Source of the DNA: an uncultured Lachnospiraceae bacterium
GTDB lineage: Bacteria; Bacillota; Clostridia; Lachnospirales; Lachnospiraceae
NCBI GenBank assembly: GCA_934359535.1
Contig: CAKRLN010000124.1
Span: 1-6,466 of the forward strand
Direction: 5' to 3'
DNA: 6,466 bases
Under the pieces are notes generated by a model that saw only the letters and a list, made by a program, of their open reading frames with translations, searched no databases and was not told the DNA's origin. This document shows, in pieces, positions 1-6,466 of the stretch; position 1 is the stretch's first letter, and every line of letters begins with the position of its first letter. A program made the translations under genes and the position numbers.

Positions 1-73
1 AACTACTAAAAATTACGAAAAATATCTGGCCGGGCATAGAAGCTGACCAGATTGGAAAACACGGGGGTGCAAT

Positions 74-1834
74 ATGGAATTTAACGGAGTATATCATCAG
101 ACATCAGACAACTATTGTTATCCACTGAACGAAGATGAGCTGATTATCAATATTAAGACGGGCTATGATGTGAAAGAGGTCAATATCATTCTCGGAGATC
201 CATTTGCTGCTGGTATTTTAGGCGGCGGCGAGAACTGGAATGGGGAGAAAGAACCGATCATTTTTAAAAAGAAGTTAAAGCATCAGATCTGGTGGACAAC
301 GACGGTAAAGCCGGAGTTTAAGCGTTTAAAATATTATTTTGAGCTGATTACAGATGATGAGAGATGGTTCTATTTTGAGGATGGTTTTGTGAGTGCCGAG
401 CAGATGGAGCTTGAGGGACGGAGCAGACAGTGCTTTGTTTTTCCATGGATGAATCCATGTGATATTCCGGTGACACCAAAGTGGGTAAATGATACGGTAT
501 GGTATCAGATTTTCCCGGATCGTTTCTGCAATGGGGATCATTCGAATGACCCTGAGAACGTTGTACCATGGCGTAATCATGGCAGCGTAAAAAACGAGGA
601 GTGCTTTGGAGGGGATCTTGCCGGCATTATAGAAAAGCTCGATTATTTAGAGCAGCTTGGAATTACAGGTCTTTATCTGACCCCGATCAATGAGTCTCCG
701 AGCAATCACAAGTATGATACGACGGATTACACGAAGATCGATCCGAACTTTGGCGATGAAAATACATTTATCCGGCTTGTAGAAGAGGCGCATAAGCGTG
801 GCATGCGTGTGATGTTAGATGGTGTGTTTAACCACTGCGGTTATTATTTTGCACCGTGGCAGGATGTGCTTAAAAAGGGACCGGAGTCGGAGTATTATGA
901 CTGGTTTATGATTAATGAGTGGCCGCTTGATTTTGAACATGGTGCAGCAAAGAAAAAGCAGCTTTATACGTTCGCGTTTTTTGACGGTATGCCAAAATTA
1001 AATACGAACAATCCGGCAGTGCGGAAATATTTTATTGATATCTGTGCGAACTGGGTGGAAAATTACCACATTGATGGCTTGCGCCTTGATGTTGCCAATG
1101 AGGTTTCCCACCGGTTCTGCAAGGAGCTTCATACACGCTTAAAGGAGATCAATCCGGACATTTATATTTTGGGAGAGATCTGGCACAATGCGCTGCCATG
1201 GCTGCGTGGTGATGAGTTTGATGCGGTTATGAATTATCCGCTTGGCGAGAGTATTAAGGATTTCTGGATTGATAAAAGTCTGACGAACCAGGATTTTGAA
1301 TATACGATCAACCGTTGCTATACAAGCTATATGCAGCAGACGAATGATGTGCTTTTCAATCTTTTGGACTCCCATGATACGAAGCGTCTGCGCTCGGATG
1401 TAAAGAATCTCGATGAATATTTTGCACAGCTTGCGGCTTTGTTTGCGATGCCAGGAAGCCCATGTATTTATTATGGAACAGAAATTGCGATGGAGGGCAG
1501 CTTTGATCCGGACTGCAGAAGATGTATGCCATGGGATGACATTGATGCTGGGAAATACAAAGAGCGTATTGAGATGGTGTCAAGGCTCATTCATTTAAGA
1601 AAAAGCGAACCGCTTTTAAAATCCCGTAATTTCCATTTCCCGAACGATTTTGCGGATCATCCGAGAGTGATCCAGTTCCGCAAGATGGGCTGGGTTGACA
1701 AGTATGTTGAGGTAATTATTAATTGCTCGGAAGAGGATGTGGAAATACCGAAAAATGGCGAAATTCTTTTCGAGCGCCACTGCGTCGATACAACATTGCT
1801 TCAAAATGGTATTTTAATTCGTCGAATCGGTTGA
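74..1834 (+). CDS. GH13 alpha-glycosidase, neopullulanase/cyclomaltodextrinase type
   Basis: This 586-residue enzyme probably hydrolyses alpha-1,4 (and some alpha-1,6) bonds of cyclomaltodextrins, pullulan fragments or maltooligosaccharides. An N-terminal beta domain resembling CBM34 (about 1-120) precedes the catalytic (beta/alpha)8 barrel (about 135-500) and a short C-terminal beta domain. The GH13 conserved regions are all present: DGVFNH at 249-254, GLRLD with nucleophile D339, GEIW with acid/base E368, and SHD with transition-state stabiliser D435. MPKLN at 306-310 is the fingerprint of subfamily GH13_20, and the length fits that group. No signal peptide is visible, so it should act in the cytoplasm on imported or glycogen-derived dextrins. 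The ATG at 74 follows a G-rich ribosome binding site (GGGGGTG, 63-69). No transporter or regulator of sugar uptake lies in the window. Exact substrate preference (neopullulanase, cyclomaltodextrinase or maltogenic amylase) cannot be read from the sequence. Confidence 0.92.
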   Translation: MEFNGVYHQTSDNYCYPLNEDELIINIKTGYDVKEVNIILGDPFAAGILGGGENWNGEKEPIIFKKKLKHQIWWTTTVKPEFKRLKYYFELITDDERWFYFEDGFVSAEQMELEGRSRQCFVFPWMNPCDIPVTPKWVNDTVWYQIFPDRFCNGDHSNDPENVVPWRNHGSVKNEECFGGDLAGIIEKLDYLEQLGITGLYLTPINESPSNHKYDTTDYTKIDPNFGDENTFIRLVEEAHKRGMRVMLDGVFNHCGYYFAPWQDVLKKGPESEYYDWFMINEWPLDFEHGAAKKKQLYTFAFFDGMPKLNTNNPAVRKYFIDICANWVENYHIDGLRLDVANEVSHRFCKELHTRLKEINPDIYILGEIWHNALPWLRGDEFDAVMNYPLGESIKDFWIDKSLTNQDFEYTINRCYTSYMQQTNDVLFNLLDSHDTKRLRSDVKNLDEYFAQLAALFAMPGSPCIYYGTEIAMEGSFDPDCRRCMPWDDIDAGKYKERIEMVSRLIHLRKSEPLLKSRNFHFPNDFADHPRVIQFRKMGWVDKYVEVIINCSEEDVEIPKNGEILFERHCVDTTLLQNGILIRRIG

Positions 1835-1860
1835 TTTTTCCTGGTGGATGTTGGTATACT
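1831..1860 (+). promoter_or_regulatory. Predicted sigma-A promoter of tgt, extended -10
   Basis: TTGATT (1831-1836), an 18-nt spacer and TATACT (1855-1860) form a good vegetative promoter. TGG directly before the -10 box adds an extended -10 element. The -35 box contains the TGA stop codon (1832-1834) of the GH13 gene. The predicted transcription start is near 1867, giving tgt a leader of about 28 nt. No terminator is visible between the GH13 gene and tgt, so read-through from upstream is also possible. Confidence 0.75.
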
Positions 1861-1894
1861 ATTGGGAATAAATAAATCGAAAGAGAGAATGAAA

Positions 1895-3052
1895 ATGGCA
1901 AAATACGAGCTTTTGAAGCAGGAGGGGCGTGCGAAGCGCGGAGTATTCCACACGGTGCATGGCGATATCCAGACACCTGTTTTTATGAATGTTGGAACGG
2001 TTGCTGCAATTAAGGGCGCCGTTTCCACAACGGATTTAAAAGAGATTAAATGTCAGGTGGAGCTTTCCAATACGTATCATCTGCATGTGCGCACTGGGGA
2101 CAAACTGATCAAGGAAGTGGGAGGCCTGCACAAATTTATGGTGTGGGATCGTCCGATTCTTACAGATTCCGGTGGATTTCAGGTGTTTTCCCTGGCTGGT
2201 TTAAGGAAGATTAAAGAGGAAGGTGTCTATTTCCGCTCGCATATTGATGGGGCAAAGATCTTTATGGGACCAGAGGAGAGTATGCAGATTCAGTCAAATC
2301 TTGGTTCGACAATTGCAATGGCATTTGATGAATGTCCTTCGAGTGTAGCCGACCATAAGTATGTATCGGATTCGGTAGCACGCACAGCGAGATGGCTTGA
2401 GCGTTGTAAGAAGGAGATGGCAAGGTTAAACAGTCTGGAAGATACCGTGAATAAGGAGCAGCTGCTGTTTGGAATCAATCAGGGTGCGATCTATCCGGAT
2501 ATCCGTATTGACCATGCAAAGCGTATTTCGGAGCTGGAGCTGGATGGTTATGCGGTAGGTGGTCTTGCGGTTGGCGAGACGCATGAGGAAATGTACCATA
2601 TTTTAGATGAGACGGTTCCATATCTGCCGCTTCATAAGCCGACCTATCTGATGGGAGTCGGAACTCCGGCGAACATCCTAGAGGGTGTGGAGCGTGGTGT
2701 TGACTTTTTTGACTGTGTGTATCCAAGCCGGAATGGACGTCATGGACATGTATACACGAATCAGGGCAAGATTAATCTGTTCAACCAGAAATACGAAAAG
2801 GACATGCGGCCGATCGAGGAGGGCTGCCAGTGTCCGGCATGCCGTACCTATAGCAGAGCCTATATCCGTCATCTGTTAAAAGCAAAGGAAATGCTTGGCA
2901 TGCGTTTATGTGTGCTTCATAATCTGTATTTCTATAATAATATGATGGAAGAGATCCGCGATGCCCTTGACGAGGGACGTTTCCATTCCTATAAAGAAGA
3001 AAAGCTTTACGGAATGGGACAGATCAACCGTGAAAAAGAGATGCAGAAATAG
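1895..3052 (+). CDS. tgt: tRNA-guanine transglycosylase (queuine tRNA-ribosyltransferase)
   Basis: Tgt exchanges guanine-34 in the anticodons of tRNA-Asp, -Asn, -His and -Tyr for the queuosine precursor preQ1 in bacteria. The 385-residue product matches the family length. DSGGFQVFS at 91-99 carries catalytic D91. FDECP at 144-148 and GGLAVGE at 222-228 form the base pocket. FDCV at 272-275 carries the nucleophile D273. The zinc site is C311, C313, C316 and H342, with the same 26-residue spacing between last Cys and His as in Zymomonas Tgt. V226 and C147 are the bacterial pocket residues, which favours preQ1 over queuine (inference). H283 replaces the Asn common in the RNG motif after the nucleophile. 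The frame is open back to a GTG at 1844, but that codon lies upstream of the predicted -10 box. ATG 1895 follows AAGAGAG (1881-1887) at 7 nt and gives the normal N-terminus (MAKYELLKQEG). No queA or preQ1 synthesis gene is in view. Confidence 0.97.
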   Translation: MAKYELLKQEGRAKRGVFHTVHGDIQTPVFMNVGTVAAIKGAVSTTDLKEIKCQVELSNTYHLHVRTGDKLIKEVGGLHKFMVWDRPILTDSGGFQVFSLAGLRKIKEEGVYFRSHIDGAKIFMGPEESMQIQSNLGSTIAMAFDECPSSVADHKYVSDSVARTARWLERCKKEMARLNSLEDTVNKEQLLFGINQGAIYPDIRIDHAKRISELELDGYAVGGLAVGETHEEMYHILDETVPYLPLHKPTYLMGVGTPANILEGVERGVDFFDCVYPSRNGRHGHVYTNQGKINLFNQKYEKDMRPIEEGCQCPACRTYSRAYIRHLLKAKEMLGMRLCVLHNLYFYNNMMEEIRDALDEGRFHSYKEEKLYGMGQINREKEMQK

Positions 3053-3112
3053 AAGCTGTGATGCATTTGATAGCAGAGATTTCTAAAAAAACGATAAAAT
3101 CATACAAAGTGC

Positions 3113-3141
3113 TTGCTGATTGGTCATAGTTTGTGTACAAT
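3113..3141 (+). promoter_or_regulatory. Predicted sigma-A promoter of yajC
   Basis: TTGCTG (3113-3118), a 17-nt spacer and TACAAT (3136-3141) form a plausible vegetative promoter in the 123-nt gap between tgt and yajC. Transcription would begin near 3148, leaving a short leader before the strong ribosome binding site. I see no convincing terminator after tgt, so yajC may also be read from the tgt promoter. Confidence 0.65.
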
Positions 3142-3175
3142 AGCAATAGTATGTTAGTTTAGGAGGAAATTGATC

Positions 3176-3487
3176 ATGTCAATTTTAGCAAATTCAACAG
3201 CTGCTACGGGTGGCTGGCTTGGAATTATTATCTGGATGGTCGTTTTATTTGGATTTATGTATTTCTTAATGATTCGTCCACAGAAGAAGGAGACCCAGAA
3301 GAAAGAGTTAATGCTGCAGGATCTTGCAGTTGGAGATACCATTTTAACAACAAGTGGTTTCTACGGAACAGTCATTGATATCGATGATGATATGGTGATC
3401 GTAGAGTTCGGTAATAACAAGAACTGCCGTATCCCAATGCAGAAGGCTGCAATCTCAGCAGTTGAGAAGCCAGAAGAGGCCGTTTAA
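3176..3487 (+). CDS. yajC: YajC, preprotein translocase accessory membrane subunit
   Basis: YajC is a small inner-membrane protein that associates with SecD and SecF and the SecYEG translocase; its exact role is still loosely defined. The 103-residue product has one membrane helix at about 14-32, followed by the family signature FLMIRPQKK (30-38) and a charged cytoplasmic tail. The tail has the conserved small beta domain: GD at 53-54, a TTSGFYGTV segment at 58-66, then acidic and hydrophobic repeats ending in AAISAV (91-96). AGGAGG (3161-3166) sits 9 nt before ATG 3176. The in-frame TTG at 3170 is only 3 nt from that site and adds two residues, so it is less likely. The tgt-yajC order is common in bacteria, but secD and secF do not follow here. 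A strong terminator ends the transcript. Confidence 0.95.
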   Translation: MSILANSTAATGGWLGIIIWMVVLFGFMYFLMIRPQKKETQKKELMLQDLAVGDTILTTSGFYGTVIDIDDDMVIVEFGNNKNCRIPMQKAAISAVEKPEEAV

Positions 3488-3529
3488 TCATTGAATCAAG
3501 GCAACTATTTTTGATGAGGTTTACAGAAG

Positions 3530-3573
3530 CCCTGAATTTCCTGTTTTACAGGAGATTTGGGGTTTTTCCTTTT
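3530..3573 (+). terminator. Intrinsic terminator after yajC
   Basis: Arms 3530-3543 and 3549-3562 pair over 14 continuous positions (three G-U wobbles) around the short loop TTTTA. The stem is followed directly by TTTTTCCTTTT (3563-3573). An A-rich stretch (AAG, 3527-3529) just upstream can extend the stem into the U tract. The stem starts 43 nt after the yajC stop, so it should end yajC transcription and insulate leuB. Confidence 0.9.
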
Positions 3574-3671
3574 GGATCAGCTCTGCGCTTGTATCACGTT
3601 ATGGAATACTAAAATCATATATCATAATACAAAGTTATAACATGCATGAAAAAGTACAATATCAGCTTTTA
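3574..3671 (+). other. AT-rich spacer upstream of the leuB promoter, no gene seen
   Basis: This stretch between the yajC terminator and the leuB promoter contains no coding signal I can support. It holds several near -10 hexamers (CATAAT at 3623-3628, TACAAT at 3655-3660), but none has a -35 box at proper spacing. ATCATATATCAT at 3614-3625 resembles the palindrome found over the leuB -10 box. I see no T-box, CodY-type palindrome or leader peptide rich in Leu, Val or Ile codons. Confidence 0.4.
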
Positions 3672-3700
3672 TTGAAATAGAATCCCATATGATTTATCAT
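3672..3700 (+). promoter_or_regulatory. Predicted sigma-A promoter of leuB
   Basis: TTGAAA (3672-3677), a 17-nt spacer and TATCAT (3695-3700) each differ from consensus at one position. Transcription would start near 3707, about 35 nt before the leuB ATG, so no long leader RNA is expected. The -10 box forms the right half of a palindrome (3689-3700), which could be an operator. Confidence 0.75.
3689..3700 (+). promoter_or_regulatory. Palindrome over the leuB -10 box, possible operator
   Basis: ATGAT-TT-ATCAT is a perfect 5-2-5 inverted repeat, flanked by outer CCAT (3685-3688) and ATGG (3699-3702) that also pair if two bases bulge. It covers the predicted -10 hexamer, the usual place for a repressor site. 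The sequence is AT-rich and short, so chance occurrence is quite possible, and I recognise no known regulator's consensus. Confidence 0.3.
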
Positions 3701-3741
3701 GGATAATAATAGAAAACATGGAAAAAGAGAGGTAGTACGAT

Positions 3742-4842
3742 ATGGAATGCAAAATTGGTGTAATTTCCGGTGACGGAATCGGACCGGAAATTGTGACAGA
3801 GGCAAAGAAGGTATTAGATGCGATCGGAAATAAATACGGACACAAATTTGATTATACAGAGATTCTGATGGGCGGCTGTTCCATCGATGCAACCGGAGTT
3901 CCGCTGACGGATGAGGCAATCGCGACAGCAAAAGCGTCAGATGCAGTACTGATGGGATCAATCGGAGGCAATACATCAACATCTCCATGGTACAAGCTTG
4001 CACCGGAATTAAGACCAGAGGCAGGGCTGTTAAAGCTTCGTAAATCCTTAAATTTATTTGCAAATTTAAGACCGGCATATTTATATAAGGAATTGAAAGC
4101 TGCTTGTCCATTACGTGATGACATCATTGGAGATGGCTTTGATATGATGATTATGCGTGAGCTGACTGGCGGATTATATTTTGGAGAGCGGAAAACAGAG
4201 GAGATTGACGGTGTTATGACCGCGATGGATTCCCTTACCTACAATGAGAATGAGATCCGCAGAATTGCAAAACGCGGCTTTGACATTGCAATGAAGAGAA
4301 GAAAAAAGGTAACCTCCGTTGATAAAGCAAATGTATTGGATTCCTCAAGACTCTGGAGAAAGATCGTAGAGGAGGTTGCAAAGGATTATCCGGAGGTAAG
4401 CTATGAGCATATGTTAGTTGATAACTGTGCAATGCAGTTAGTAAAAGATCCAAAGCAGTTTGATGTGATCTTGACCGAAAATATGTTCGGAGACATCCTT
4501 TCCGATGAAGCAAGTATGGTAACCGGATCAATCGGAATGCTGTCTTCTGCAAGCTTGAATGATACCAAATTCGGACTTTATGAGCCAAGCGGCGGATCTG
4601 CACCGGATATCGCAGGAAAAGGGATTGCAAACCCGATTGCAACGATTTTAAGCGCCGCAATGATGCTTCGCTACAGCTTCGACCTCGATAAAGAAGCAGA
4701 CGCAATCGAGGCGGCTGTAAAGCAGGTATTAAAGGAAGGCTATCGTACAATTGATATTATGCCACAGGCAGGAGAGAATGCCGATGGGATCACCCAGGTC
4801 GGCACAAGTGCAATGGGCGATCTGATCGCAGCACGCGTATAG
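3742..4842 (+). CDS. leuB: 3-isopropylmalate dehydrogenase
   Basis: LeuB oxidises and decarboxylates 3-isopropylmalate to 2-ketoisocaproate, the third step of leucine synthesis, using NAD and a divalent metal in the cytoplasm. The 366-residue protein has the usual family length. It starts with the GDGIGPE segment (10-16). Substrate arginines R100, R110 and R139 (in RELTGG) are present, as are catalytic Y146 and K195 (SVDKANVL) and metal ligands D227, D251 and D255 ([10 protein letters not shown]). [14 protein letters not shown] at 285-298 contains the NAD-selecting aspartate D289, which separates it from NADP-dependent isocitrate dehydrogenase. The ribosome binding site GAGAGG (3727-3732) lies 9 nt before the ATG. 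leuA, leuC and leuD are not next to it. The gene is framed by its own promoter and by the ilvD promoter, so it appears to be transcribed alone or with read-through into ilvD. No clear terminator follows it. Confidence 0.97.
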   Translation: MECKIGVISGDGIGPEIVTEAKKVLDAIGNKYGHKFDYTEILMGGCSIDATGVPLTDEAIATAKASDAVLMGSIGGNTSTSPWYKLAPELRPEAGLLKLRKSLNLFANLRPAYLYKELKAACPLRDDIIGDGFDMMIMRELTGGLYFGERKTEEIDGVMTAMDSLTYNENEIRRIAKRGFDIAMKRRKKVTSVDKANVLDSSRLWRKIVEEVAKDYPEVSYEHMLVDNCAMQLVKDPKQFDVILTENMFGDILSDEASMVTGSIGMLSSASLNDTKFGLYEPSGGSAPDIAGKGIANPIATILSAAMMLRYSFDLDKEADAIEAAVKQVLKEGYRTIDIMPQAGENADGITQVGTSAMGDLIAARV

Positions 4843-4867
4843 GCACCTTGGGTCCATGACGCACAGC

Positions 4868-4896
4868 TTGTTTTTTTCAGGTAATTCCTTTATAAT
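4868..4896 (+). promoter_or_regulatory. Predicted sigma-A promoter of the ilvD leader
   Basis: TTGTTT (4868-4873), an exact 17-nt spacer and a perfect TATAAT (4891-4896) give a predicted start near 4903. This would produce a transcript with about 240 nt of leader before the ilvD ATG, beginning roughly 40 nt before the structured RNA. The -35 half is weak (three of six consensus positions) and lies in a T-rich run. Confidence 0.7.
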
Positions 4897-4942
4897 ATAA
4901 CGATAATAAACAGAGAATTATGATCTATATGTAGATTACGAA

Positions 4943-5082
4943 GCATGTACTGCGAATGCAGGAAATAAACAGGTGCTTCAGAGCGGCCGGTACTTAGCAA
5001 CCGTATTTTGGTTGCTTATGTACCGCTGCCAGCGATGAGCAGCGAAAGCGTGCCTGTGTTTTCCTGTATTTGTAGTACATGC
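4943..5082 (+). ncRNA. Unidentified structured RNA element in the ilvD leader
   Basis: Arms 4943-4965 and 5060-5082 form a basal helix of 23 uninterrupted pairs. After a 3x2 internal loop, ACAGG (4969-4973) pairs with CCTGT (5053-5057). Inside, CGGTAC/GTACCG (4988-4993 with 5020-5025), a TTA/TTAT internal loop and GCAACC/GGTTGC (4997-5002 with 5010-5015) form one hairpin. CTGC/GCAG (5026-5029 with 5039-5042) can form a second, so the whole folds as a junction. Three basal pairs are G-U, with G on the 5' arm; on the opposite strand they would be A-C mismatches, so the element is probably a + strand RNA. It lies between the predicted promoter and ilvD, ending 64 nt before the ATG. I see no poly-U terminator after it and no match to T-box, TPP, lysine, cobalamin, ykkC/ppGpp, SAM or glycine motifs. 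Together with the promoter it is the only content I can see in the 304-nt gap after leuB. A cis-regulatory role is inferred from position only. Confidence 0.6.
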
Positions 5083-5146
5083 GGAAGAAAGAAACATATA
5101 GTTTTGTGATGGTCTGAATGTGAAAAACGAAAGGCGGAATATAAAT

Positions 5147-6466
5147 ATGAAGAGTGATAACGTAAGAAAGGGAATGCAGCAGGCTCCGCACAGAAGTCTA
5201 TTCAATGCCCTTGGATTTACAGAAGAAGAAATGAAAAAACCGATGGTTGGTATCGTAAGCTCCTACAATGAGATCGTACCAGGCCATATGAATCTGGATA
5301 AAATCGTAAATGCCGTAAAGCTTGGTGTTGCAGAGGCTGGCGGTGTTCCGGTTGTATTTCCTGCAATTGCTGTCTGCGATGGAATTGCAATGGGACATAT
5401 CGGAATGAAATATTCCCTTGTAACCCGTGATCTGATTGCAGATTCTACGGAATGTATGGCACTTGCACACCAGTTCGATGCACTTGTTATGGTGCCAAAC
5501 TGTGACAAAAATGTACCAGGGCTTTTAATGGCAGCAGCCCGCATCAACGTTCCGACAGTATTCGTATCCGGAGGACCAATGCTTGCAGGACATGTACATG
5601 GACAGAAGAGATCCCTTTCTTCGATGTTTGAGGCTGTTGGCTCCTATGCAGCAGGCAAAATGACAGAAGAGGACGTAAAGGAATTTGAGGAAAAGGTATG
5701 TCCGACCTGCGGTTCCTGCTCTGGAATGTATACCGCGAACTCCATGAACTGTCTGACAGAGGCACTTGGAATGGGACTTCCTGGAAATGGAACGATTCCG
5801 GCTGTATATTCTGAGAGAATCAAGCTTGCAAAGCATGCCGGAATGGCTGTTATGGAAATGTACCGCCAGGATATCCGTCCAAGAGATATTATGACAAAGG
5901 ATGCAATCTTAAATGCCCTGACGGTTGATATGGCACTTGGCTGTTCAACAAACTCTATGCTTCATCTGCCAGCAATCGCACATGAGGTTGGTTTTGATTT
6001 TGATATTTCATTTGCAAATCCGATCAGCGAGAAGACACCAAACCTGTGCCACCTTGCACCGGCAGGCCCGACTTACATGGAGGATTTAAATGAGGCAGGC
6101 GGAGTATCCGCAGTTATGAAGGAGCTGGCAGATATTGGTCTTTTAAATACGGATTGTAAGACGGTAACCGGAAAAACCGTAGGAGAGAACATTGCGAATG
6201 CAGTAAATAAGAATCCGGAGGTTATCCGTCCGGTTGACAATCCATATTCGAAAACAGGCGGACTTGCAGTATTAAAAGGAAACCTTGCACCGGACGGCGG
6301 TGTTGTAAAACGTTCTGCTGTTGTTGATGAGATGATGGTTCATGAGGGACCTGCAAGGGTATTTGACTGTGAGGAGGATGCAATCGCTGCAATCAAGGGC
6401 GGAAAGATTGTTGCCGGGGATGTTGTTGTGATCCGTTACGAGGGACCAAAGGGTGGACCTGGTATG
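5147..6466 (+). CDS. ilvD: Dihydroxy-acid dehydratase, truncated by the right window edge
   Basis: IlvD dehydrates 2,3-dihydroxy-isovalerate and 2,3-dihydroxy-3-methylvalerate to the 2-keto acids that give valine, isoleucine and leucine. The 440 codons seen run open to the last base, out of roughly 550-620 expected. Visible motifs are VPGH (44-47), [12 protein letters not shown] (76-87), the NCDKNVPG metal/cluster segment (118-125) and [10 protein letters not shown] (185-194), which supplies cluster cysteines. LGCSTN lies at 264-269 and the [10 protein letters not shown] segment ends at the edge. The C-terminal part with the catalytic serine region is outside the window. VPGH in place of a Cys-containing motif near residue 45 matches the E. 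coli-type enzyme, which carries an oxygen-sensitive [4Fe-4S] cluster; this fits an anaerobe but is inference. AAGGCGG (5131-5137) sits 9 nt before the ATG. The gene has its own promoter and a long structured leader, so it is probably regulated apart from leuB. Confidence 0.97.
   Translation, partial: MKSDNVRKGMQQAPHRSLFNALGFTEEEMKKPMVGIVSSYNEIVPGHMNLDKIVNAVKLGVAEAGGVPVVFPAIAVCDGIAMGHIGMKYSLVTRDLIADSTECMALAHQFDALVMVPNCDKNVPGLLMAAARINVPTVFVSGGPMLAGHVHGQKRSLSSMFEAVGSYAAGKMTEEDVKEFEEKVCPTCGSCSGMYTANSMNCLTEALGMGLPGNGTIPAVYSERIKLAKHAGMAVMEMYRQDIRPRDIMTKDAILNALTVDMALGCSTNSMLHLPAIAHEVGFDFDISFANPISEKTPNLCHLAPAGPTYMEDLNEAGGVSAVMKELADIGLLNTDCKTVTGKTVGENIANAVNKNPEVIRPVDNPYSKTGGLAVLKGNLAPDGGVVKRSAVVDEMMVHEGPARVFDCEEDAIAAIKGGKIVAGDVVVIRYEGPKGGPGM

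Noticed and set aside
2..46. Possible C-terminal end of an upstream gene (15 codons closing with TGA at 44-46)
   Set aside because: Too short to recognise a family, and another frame is also open across this stretch, so coding cannot be supported.
3053..3112. Possible terminator after tgt
   Set aside because: Only 3-4 bp of pairing (GCT/AGC) can be found and the following T-rich stretch is missing; the run there is of A residues.
4235..4750. 171-codon open frame on the - strand inside leuB
   Set aside because: It is the antisense shadow of a clearly coding leuB, with no family motifs and no plausible ribosome binding site considered convincing.
4850..4877. Terminator after leuB, suggested by the T run at 4871-4877
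   Set aside because: Only a 3-bp stem (GTC/GAC) is visible before the T run. The T run is better explained as part of the -35 region of the ilvD promoter.
4920..4934. Leader peptide Met-Ile-Tyr-Met upstream of ilvD
   Set aside because: Four codons, no convincing ribosome binding site and no run of Leu, Val or Ile codons, so it does not look like an attenuation peptide.
4943..5082. T-box, TPP, lysine or ykkC/ppGpp riboswitch upstream of ilvD
   Set aside because: Short fragments resemble parts of these (CCAGCG as in TPP, AGGTGC as in lysine, GTACCGC as in T-box), but the rest of each conserved core, and the T-box TGG-ACC element, are missing.
5198..5836. Several - strand open frames opposite ilvD
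   Set aside because: They lie entirely antisense to a well-conserved ilvD reading frame and their products show no recognisable domain.

Overview
The window reads as ordinary chromosome of an anaerobic, moderately low-GC Firmicute, most likely a gut Lachnospiraceae-type Clostridium. This rests on protein style, strong AGGAGG-like ribosome binding sites, sigma-A-type promoters and a tgt-yajC gene pair. The taxon is my inference; no rRNA or other marker is present. All five genes lie on the + strand. They are a GH13 alpha-glucan hydrolase (74-1834), tgt (1895-3052), yajC (3176-3487), leuB (3742-4842) and a 3'-truncated ilvD (5147 to the right edge). I see no mobile element, CRISPR array, tRNA, rRNA or defence gene.

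Left part (1-3487): the GH13 enzyme is an intracellular neopullulanase/cyclomaltodextrinase-type protein for linear or cyclic maltodextrins. Its stop codon lies inside the -35 box of a good promoter for tgt, the queuosine tRNA base-exchange enzyme. That promoter also shows that tgt starts at an internal ATG (1895) and not at the upstream GTG (1844). yajC, a small SecDF-associated membrane protein, has its own promoter and is closed by a strong intrinsic terminator (3530-3573), so it is cut off from any secDF genes.

Right part (3574-6466): two branched-chain amino acid genes follow, each apparently with its own promoter. leuB encodes the NAD-dependent oxidative decarboxylase of leucine synthesis. 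ilvD encodes the dihydroxy-acid dehydratase that feeds valine, isoleucine and, through 2-ketoisovalerate, leucine. They are separated by 304 nt that start with a promoter and then hold a large predicted RNA structure (4943-5082). Its basal helix has 23 uninterrupted pairs, of which three are G-U wobbles that fit only a + strand transcript. It encloses two or more hairpins. I could not match it to any riboswitch, T-box or other RNA family I know.

The best candidate for something undescribed is this ilvD leader RNA. A palindrome over the leuB -10 box is a weaker regulatory candidate. The rest of the window is housekeeping sequence with intact catalytic motifs.
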